NCBI GenBank assembly: GCA_023512835.1
Contig: CM042090.1
Span: 18,506,356-18,570,355, forward strand
Length of the DNA: 64,000 nt
Direction of reading: 5' to 3'
Origin: Taxillus chinensis
Taxonomy: Eukaryota; Streptophyta; Magnoliopsida; Santalales; Loranthaceae
Shown here: one piece after another, positions 57,537-64,000 of the stretch
Layout of the letters: every line of letters begins with the position of its first letter
Numbering within the stretch: the stretch's first letter is position 1
Notes under the pieces: generated by a model
Told to the model about the DNA's origin: nothing
The model's database searches: none
The model's input: the letters and a program-made list of their open reading frames with translations, nothing else
Translations under genes and position numbers: made by a program

Positions 57537-59943
57537 GTCACCGGCATTCATCATTTGTTTTTTGATATTCTAAAAATAATGTCATATTTGTAGATGCAGA
57601 TTGTGATAACAAACACAATATATTTAAAATATTTAAAATGTTCTTTTCTATAAATTACTTTAAAAAATGTGCAAATTGCGTCAAATTTGTAGAATGTGCA
57701 TGTGTTGGGCGTGTTTTCTTTTGAAGCAAACCGTATACATCACATCAGGCCTGGTTGACAAAAGAGCAACAGAATTTAGGGCTCATGAGTTGAAATTCTT
57801 ACGCATACAAATTAGAAATTGAAATCATGAATGACATGCTTCTGCCAAAAACATTAAAACATAAAACAAATCGTTTGTTTTAAGCGACGGACCTCCCTCT
57901 GTAGTTTTCATTTCGTACTTTCTTAAGCCCATTGTCCAGACCTGCGATCCCCCTACATGATGTCCCATGCATGACTTTCTTATATAAACCCGTTCGAATA
58001 AAGATGATTAAAAATGCATAAATTTCTTTTGCATCCAATTTTTATGCACATCTAACATAATAATATTTTATTAGTTATGATGAAATTACGAAATCTGATC
58101 GAAATAAAATTCTGCTACGTGCAGCACATATATACTTTTTCATTATATAAGCCGTCGGGGAGTAATTTGGGGTCAAACTCGCCATTTACATATTTTGTTT
58201 TGGATCTCCCCTACGAAATACGAATAGACTTGAAAATATAATATTTGAACTATAAACTAATATAACATATTTATTGTTATATTATTATTTTTAAAAGGTT
58301 TTAAATATATTCCAAGATTTAGATCTTTGTTTGGTGAAAAAGTATAAATTGTGAAAGAATTTTATGTTGAAAAGTGACGAAAACAAAAAAAAAAAAGTTG
58401 AAAAAAATGTTATTTGGGTGGGATTTTTTTTTAATAATTTAGTGAAATTTAAAAAATAAGTGAAAATGTAATATTGGTTGAACTCATATTTTGACTTTAG
58501 TGATGTACATTTGTATAATAGATAAAAAATGATAATTTTATAATTTTGATGATTTTTTATAAACCAATTAGAAATAAGCCCTGATACCATTTTCATATAT
58601 ATCTTTTTCTGTTCACTTCAGTTTCAATCTTTTGACAAATGCAAGAAAATAACTTTTTCTTTACAGACTTTACTGTTCTATTCACTCCATTTTTTTCATG
58701 GTTTTTTTTCATACTTAAGGGGTTTGTGTATTTGGAATCACCCGGATTTTCCGTTTCATATTTTTATTTCACTATCATCGCCGGGTCACACCACGGTCCA
58801 CGGGGCGAATTATCACATAATCTTTTAAAATATTTTAATTATCAGAAGTCTTACGCAATTGGATTGAATATAAATTTAATAAAACATGCAAAAGAAATGA
58901 CAGTTGAGTGGGGATGTGGATCGATGACGAAACAGTGAGTCAATGGTCATCATGCCTGTCAGTGTCATGTTTCCTTTGTCAACCTTTTCAATTTTTTTTT
59001 ACATCTAGAATGATATTATTATCTTGTCCTAATTTTTTAAAATATAAAATCATAAAAGTAAGGTTACATTCGATAGGCCTTTTATGTGCTTTATTTATTC
59101 AAATTAAATTACTAGGTCAATTGAATATTATCACGTTAAGTTAAATAGACACCGATGCTTACATAAAAAGATAATTACGAAAAAAATAAATAATTTACTA
59201 AAAATTTATTTTAAATCCACCTTTGAAATGAATAGAATAGAATGTCTATCCAGCGTATTCCCATGAAAAGTGACTATTTGTAAAGAAATAGAATAACTTA
59301 TTAGGCATTGCATTGATTATAGTAAATTCAATAATATTATTATCGGCCATAAATATTCATTACCAATAATCAACGAACTCTTTGAAGACTTCAAAATGCT
59401 CGATGCTTATAAAAAATTGAGCTTGGTAGATAGAGAGCAAACAGGGAGAAGAGCAGCACCGGCGCCTCAAAAGTGAAGACTAGAAATCCTAAGGCCCTCT
59501 TCTTTAGAGAGAGAGGAGCGGTACCCCAGAGATAGATAGGGAGAAGAGAGGCAATGGTAAAAAAGAGATAAATAGTAGCACCTCAAAGAGATACAAGTTA
59601 TATATATAAGAAAATTTTAAATGTAGTATAATTTTTTTTAAAATATGATGGACATTATAATTTTAATTAATCGAACTGAGAGCATTACATATTTACATTA
59701 TATATATATATATATATTATAAAAATATGTTTATGTTTATTATCTAATGCCGGGAAACGGTATCTAATAATATGTGCATAAATTGTCTTGCCATTTTTTC
59801 CAAATGCAATGACTCATTAAATTCACTTCATTTGAATTTAAACTTAGAATTCCAGAGCCAGAGGATCTTAAACCACGCTCCAATCATAATTTGCCTCAAT
59901 GCAATTAAAAAAAAAAAAAAGAGTAAGAGCGATTACCACCCTC
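56464..59943. other. AT-rich intergenic region
   Basis: Between the divergent ZCF37-like and LIM genes. Contains a small direct repeat of GAACATGGACTTGCACCT (56970 and 57031), (TA)n at 57492-57534, and AT-rich DNA. Open frames at 58291-59144 show no domain. 59430-59560 is purine-rich (GAGAGA-like). No gene called. Confidence 0.45.
57492..57534. repeat. (TA)n microsatellite
   Basis: TA dinucleotide run of about 21 units. Confidence 0.95.
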
Positions 59944-59951
59944 TATATAAA
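59944..59951 (+). promoter_or_regulatory. TATA box of LIM protein gene
   Basis: TATATAAA in the context CCCTCTATATAAAGTACGG, 160 bp upstream of the LIM start codon. Confidence 0.6.
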
Positions 59952-60110
59952 GTACGGAACATCAGTAATGGAACTCACTGTGAAATCAACACTCTCGCTT
60001 CCAATTGTTCTTGTGTTTAGAAGGTGGTTTGGTGAGTTTCAAAAGATTATTTGACCAAGGTGCTATTATTAAATCACACCTTCGCGCCCGGGAATTTGTA
60101 TCTGTGTGCC

Positions 60111-60248
60111 ATGGCGTTCGCAAAGACCACCCAGAAGTGTATGGCCTGCGACAAGACTGTCTATCTTGTGGACCAGTTGACTGCGGATAGCCGCATCTAC
60201 CACAAAGCTTGCTTCAGATGCCATCATTGCAATGGAACACTCAAGGTA

Positions 60249-60286
<38 letters not shown>

Positions 60287-61613
60287 TATATATATATATA
60301 TTATTTGCACTTATGGGTCTGATTAGTAATTGGAAGACAACTGTATGATTGAAGGCGAGACCAATATGGAAGATGTTCTTGCATTCAGATTTTAGATGTT
60401 GCACGGGCGTGTTTGATAACATTATTTTGGGCTTGAAATGTCAATGAACGCTGAGCCCTGCCATTCTTTTGCAATTTTTATTTTATGCTATATAAGTTCA
60501 AAAAATAAGTTCGATTCGTAAACTCCGGGGCTCGCGGCTTGTTCGAGTGTATACCCCTTACGAAAACAATAGTTTCATACATGTATATATTTTCTAATAA
60601 TTTAAAAACAACAAGAAAATTAAATATGGTGTTAATTATAGTCTTTTGCTCTGTTTGTCCATTTTGGTTTCTAAAAAAAAAACTAATATTGTTTTTTTGA
60701 AATTTAAATCTAGAAGTGACATTCGGGTCGTTCAAAACAAACCCGACTAATGTCTTGGTCACTGCCATTATAGGTCCCATCAATTATGCAGTTAAGTTCA
60801 ATTGAAGTATGTATGTTCATTTTGCAGCTTGGAAACTACAATTCTTTTGAGGGGGTTCTTCACTGCAAGCCACATTTTGACCAGCTCTTCAAGAGAACAG
60901 GCAGTCTTGAAAAAAGCTTTGAAGGTAGCATCAAGATTTCACACCCACTGAACATAATGCCATAAGCTTTGAAGGTAGCATTTTTGTTGGCTAACCACTT
61001 TTGTATCTATATTATATTGCAGGAATGCCAAAAGTTGTCAAACAGGGGAAACCAGCTAATGGCGAGGTAATTTTTATTGATACTTAACTTGGATTCTTTC
61101 CGTAAATATGTATTTGGTTTTCTAGCGCATGTTGTTGATTTCCTATGGATTATGCTTCACAGAAACAAACATTGAACAAATTTGTCAGTACTCTTCGTGG
61201 AGCCTTAGAGCAATGCAAGAGCTGTAACCAGACTGTCTATCCAACTGAAAAGGTAAGGTGACAAGCAAGTTAGTTCCAATAGATCACAGTTGATTTAGCT
61301 AGCTAGTATGTATATATGATCCATCATATGGAACTATGGGCGAGTATTAACAACGTTCTTCTACTTCTGCTATTAAATTAAAAAGGTTAGTGTGAATGGA
61401 GCGGCATACCACAGGGGTTGCTTCAAGTGCAGCTATGGAGGATGTGTAATCAACCTTGCTAGCTACACTGCACACGAAGGTCGGCTTTACTGCAAACACC
61501 ACCGCACCCAGTTGATAAATGAGAAGGGCAACTTGAGCCAGCTTGAGGGTGACCATGACAAGTATGCACCGAAAGCGAAAGCCACTGACGTAGAAGTTGC
61601 AGATGAATCGTAA
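60111..61613 (+). CDS. Two-LIM-domain actin-bundling protein (WLIM type)
   Basis: Five exons, 60111-60245, 60828-60924, 61023-61066, 61163-61252 and 61386-61613, give 197 aa, the plant LIM length. LIM1 (residues 10-61) has CMAC, HKACFRCHHC and CKPHF; LIM2 (about 106-160) has CKSC, HRGCFKCSYGGC and CKHH. All zinc ligands follow the C-X2-C…H-X2-C…C-X2-C…C-X2-H plan. The interdomain linker (EKSFEGMPKVVKQGKPANGE) and the downstream GNLSQLEGD are typical of WLIM1/WLIM2 proteins, which bind and bundle F-actin in cytoplasm and also enter the nucleus. The start MAFAKTTQKCMAC matches family N-termini; an in-frame upstream ATG at 60051 is unlikely to be used. A compound microsatellite begins three bases into intron 1. 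WLIM1 versus WLIM2 is not decided; I lean to WLIM1. Confidence 0.93.
60249..60302. repeat. Compound microsatellite (CT)n(CA)n(TA)n in LIM intron 1
   Basis: TCTCTC, then CACACA, then TATATA runs directly follow the exon 1 donor GTA. Confidence 0.95.
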
Positions 61614-62974
61614 TGTGCCAAGAGAACCGCCATTCATTGTATTGTAATATAATTTTTTTTGATGGACTCCAGAGAGTTTCTTCTCCCCCCCCACCTGACC
61701 CCACACCTTGTTACAGTAATTTTTTTGTTTTTTTGACAGAAGAAAATGATGATTACATATCAGATGAGTAAGGGATGAAATGAAATTTTGCTGTTTCGTA
61801 CCCAGTTTATCTGCGTGGTCATTTGAGTTGTACTTTCTTGAACCTACTGTGTTTATGACGCAATGATGGCCGATGAGGCCCATCTTACCAGCCTGCACTG
61901 CAGGTCACCCTTGACGGCTTGCACATTGCAAAGCAAATCGCGTGAAGTCATGAGATATGTTGGAACAAGTCATCAGTGACATAAGTTTACAAAGAAAATT
62001 CAAACCATGAGCGTTGACTAGGTAGATACAGGAAAGTTTCTCAGTACAAAATAGTACCAATCCCCGAAGTCCCAAACATAAAAAGGACCCCTAATACTTA
62101 CATTTAAAAAAAAAAAAAAAAAGAGGACCCCTAATTGTAGTCTCATTCTTTATTATTCTTTTTTATTGAATTTAAGTTTTTCAACACCAAAATGAGCGTG
62201 TCTGAATAATTAACAATGTTATCGGTTTTTAACTTTTTACAATCACTCCACAAGACAGTAATCTAATATAGTCACCAATGAACTCCAATTTTAAACCTTT
62301 CTGCCAAGATCTGATACTTATTTTACTATGATATGTCACTTATTTTAATAAATATTTTATTAAATTATGCAAGCATGGATGTTTAACGTTCTTTTGTAGC
62401 TTCCTAAAGTCTTTGCGTTTTTACCCAACTGTTTTTATGCATGCAAATTTAGGCCACATGATGTTAATGCTAATTTAGCGTTTGTGTAAGGTATTTTTAT
62501 ATTTTAATGATTTAAAAACATATTTAATTTCTTAATCCTTATTTTGAAATAAATAATATATTATTTTTTATAATTTATTTATTTTCTTAAAAATTTTTAC
62601 ATCTCAATTTTCATTTATATTCCTATTCTTTTTAAATTATATAATTTTATTATTTTTTTCTCTTTTCAATCAATAAAAAATTTACATAGTTGGTGATGAA
62701 TATTGATATTAGTTTTTCCTATTCTTTTTTGGTTAGGGCCAGTCAAGTTAGGAAAAAGTGGCCCGTGAACTGGATGGTATTGTTGGTAGCTGATGAACTA
62801 CTTGAGGCCAACAAAAAGCCCAAAACAAAAAGGCCTACAGAATCGGAAGAAGTTGCAGTCTCCGAGGTGGTGGCCGGTGGGTGCCGGGAGGGTGTGTGAC
62901 TGTGTGTTGTCTGTCGCATGCGAGAGGTGTCTCTGTTGCAGGTGAAGAAGGTGAGATTTCTGGTTCGACCAAGG
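61614..62974. other. Intergenic region between LIM and NDUFS4 genes
   Basis: 3' UTR of the LIM gene on the left, then AT-rich DNA with a poly-A near 62106-62122. The right end is the promoter and leader of the NDUFS4 gene. No other gene is supported. Confidence 0.5.
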
Positions 62975-63133
62975 ATGGCGAGCTCTTTGCAAAGGGGTGT
63001 GCGCGTGGCTCGTGCTCACCGTCGGTTCGGGTTCGCAACAGCCAGATTGTTCGCTTCTGATGCTTTGGCCGAAATCAAGCCCGGCGAGATTGGGTTGATT
63101 TCTGGAATCCCCCGAGAGCATCTCCGAAGAAGG
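62975..63133 (+). CDS. NDUFS4: NADH dehydrogenase Fe-S protein 4 (NDUFS4, complex I 18-kDa subunit), first exon only
   Basis: First 53 codons of the nuclear gene for an accessory subunit of mitochondrial complex I (Arabidopsis FRO1, At5g67590). The N-terminus MASSLQRGVRVARAHRRFGF, then ATARLFASDA, is Arg/Ser/Ala-rich and acid-free, as in a mitochondrial presequence. It is followed by the family motif KPGEIGLISGIPREHLRRR, after which intact proteins continue VxIYSPAR. The exon ends AGG|GTACC, in phase 0. Later exons are not recognised before the window ends and should lie beyond 64000. An in-frame upstream ATG at 62918 would lengthen the leader; the chosen start fits family N-termini better. 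Confidence 0.8.
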
Positions 63134-64000
63134 GTACCACCTCCCGCCTGATTGTGTGTTTGTGTGTGTGTCGAATCAACAACGCTACACTTTTGCTTCA
63201 ATGTTTCGATTTCTATACAATTGAATCCGTCAAATTTCTTTTTTGGTTTGCTATGATTGGGATTCCAATCGTTTTGTTTAATATTTAGATTTCGTGTCAC
63301 TAAAATTGATGCCTCCCGACCACCTGAAGTTTACCTAGAACTCAAATTGTTGTGGTTTAAAATGCATGGATTTGCCGAACACAATATGTAATGGTTTGAT
63401 TCATTACATCAGGATTTAGGAAAAGAGACCCAACACAAAAGGGTGTTTGGGGGAGGTTTTTTTGTTTTTTTGTTTTTGAACACCTGTTTTAAACATCATT
63501 TCTGTTTATAAAAAAAAAAAAAGTACAGTCTCTTGAGCCTTGGAGTGTTGGAATTTTAGTTTTTGAAATGAATGTGGCTTAAATTACCGGAAGTTTTCCC
63601 TAACTTGCATCCATTGGTTTGTCGAACTTTCAATTTTGGTTTTCTTCGTTTTATCACATAGCATCACCCTTTGCATGATAAGTTTTTTCCACTCCGTTCT
63701 AGGAGAAAGGACTGGCAGAATTGTGGTTAATTTTCTTAATTCTAATTGAACCTGGGCATGGAATTTTAAATCGGTAGATCATCTGAGTCAATATTGAGGT
63801 ATCATGGAAAAACTTGCCTTCTGGGTTCTGCATTTGCTTATTGTGATAAGAGCGCAGACAGTTTGATTTGAGAGTTGAGACCTAACCAATGTCATAGAGA
63901 CTTGAATAAACTGTCTACTGGACTGCTACGGGCTAGGTTATAAGATAGGAAGGGGTTGTAGGGTTGTGGCAAGGCTAGAAAGCATGAATTCAGAAATCTC
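63134..64000 (+). other. Intron 1 of NDUFS4 (runs off the window)
   Basis: Non-coding in all frames I inspected, with T- and A-rich runs. Interpreted as the first intron, from homology of the upstream exon. Confidence 0.55.

Noticed and set aside
58291..58938. Open frames of about 100 codons on both strands
   Set aside because: Phe/Tyr/Lys-rich translations of AT-rich DNA with no domain and no splice partners.

Overview
The window is nuclear DNA from a flowering plant. Spliced protein-coding genes have GT-AG introns and recognisable angiosperm orthologs, there are two nuclear-type tRNA genes, and the genes sit in very AT-rich DNA full of microsatellites and homopolymers. Several coding exons (the D14-type hydrolase, F-box/kelch, ARM-repeat and SWI3B exon 1) are strongly GC-rich against that background. 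I read this as a weak hint of a non-grass monocot; no species call is possible.

Layout from left to right: SWI3B chromatin-remodelling subunit (-, 556-4287) with tRNA-Ser(AGA) just upstream (-, 4404-4485); tRNA-Lys(CUU) (+, 6522-6594), followed by duplicated flanking DNA and a 37-bp tandem repeat; a decayed F-box/LysM pseudogene (-, about 7690-8200); a D14/strigolactone-receptor-family alpha/beta hydrolase (+, 10670-11729); a broken, internally duplicated gene fragment (about 13370-13850); about 6.8 kb of gene-poor DNA; an ARM-repeat protein (-, 20636-22058); a single-exon F-box/kelch protein (-, 24738-25877); the CSA/ERCC8 WD40 repair protein in nine exons (-, 27557-33373); gene-free DNA holding a nearly pure poly-T block of about 0.94 kb (probably an assembly problem); NPGR1, a TPR calmodulin-binding protein (+, 39366-42234); a small VCP/p97-interacting (SVIP-like) protein with a hAT transposon relic in its first intron (-, 43407-45719); an AKAP17A/XE7-like protein (+, 47632-50938); repeat-rich intergenic DNA; a ZCF37-like membrane protein (-, 55569-56327); a two-LIM-domain WLIM protein (+, 60111-61613); and the first exon of mitochondrial complex I subunit NDUFS4 (+, 62975-63133), which runs off the right edge.

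The genes are independent transcription units. Several concern ubiquitin or proteostasis (D14 with SCF-MAX2, F-box/kelch, CSA with CUL4-DDB1, SVIP with CDC48/VCP), but I see nothing to show this clustering is functional. Splice structures were reconstructed by hand from homology and frame continuity, so each exon boundary is a prediction. I did not find a convincing new multi-gene system. The best leads are the divergent D14-type receptor with altered pocket residues and an in-frame alternative acceptor, the plant SVIP with an exact VCP-interaction motif and a duplicated terminal exon, and the alternative C-terminus of CSA.
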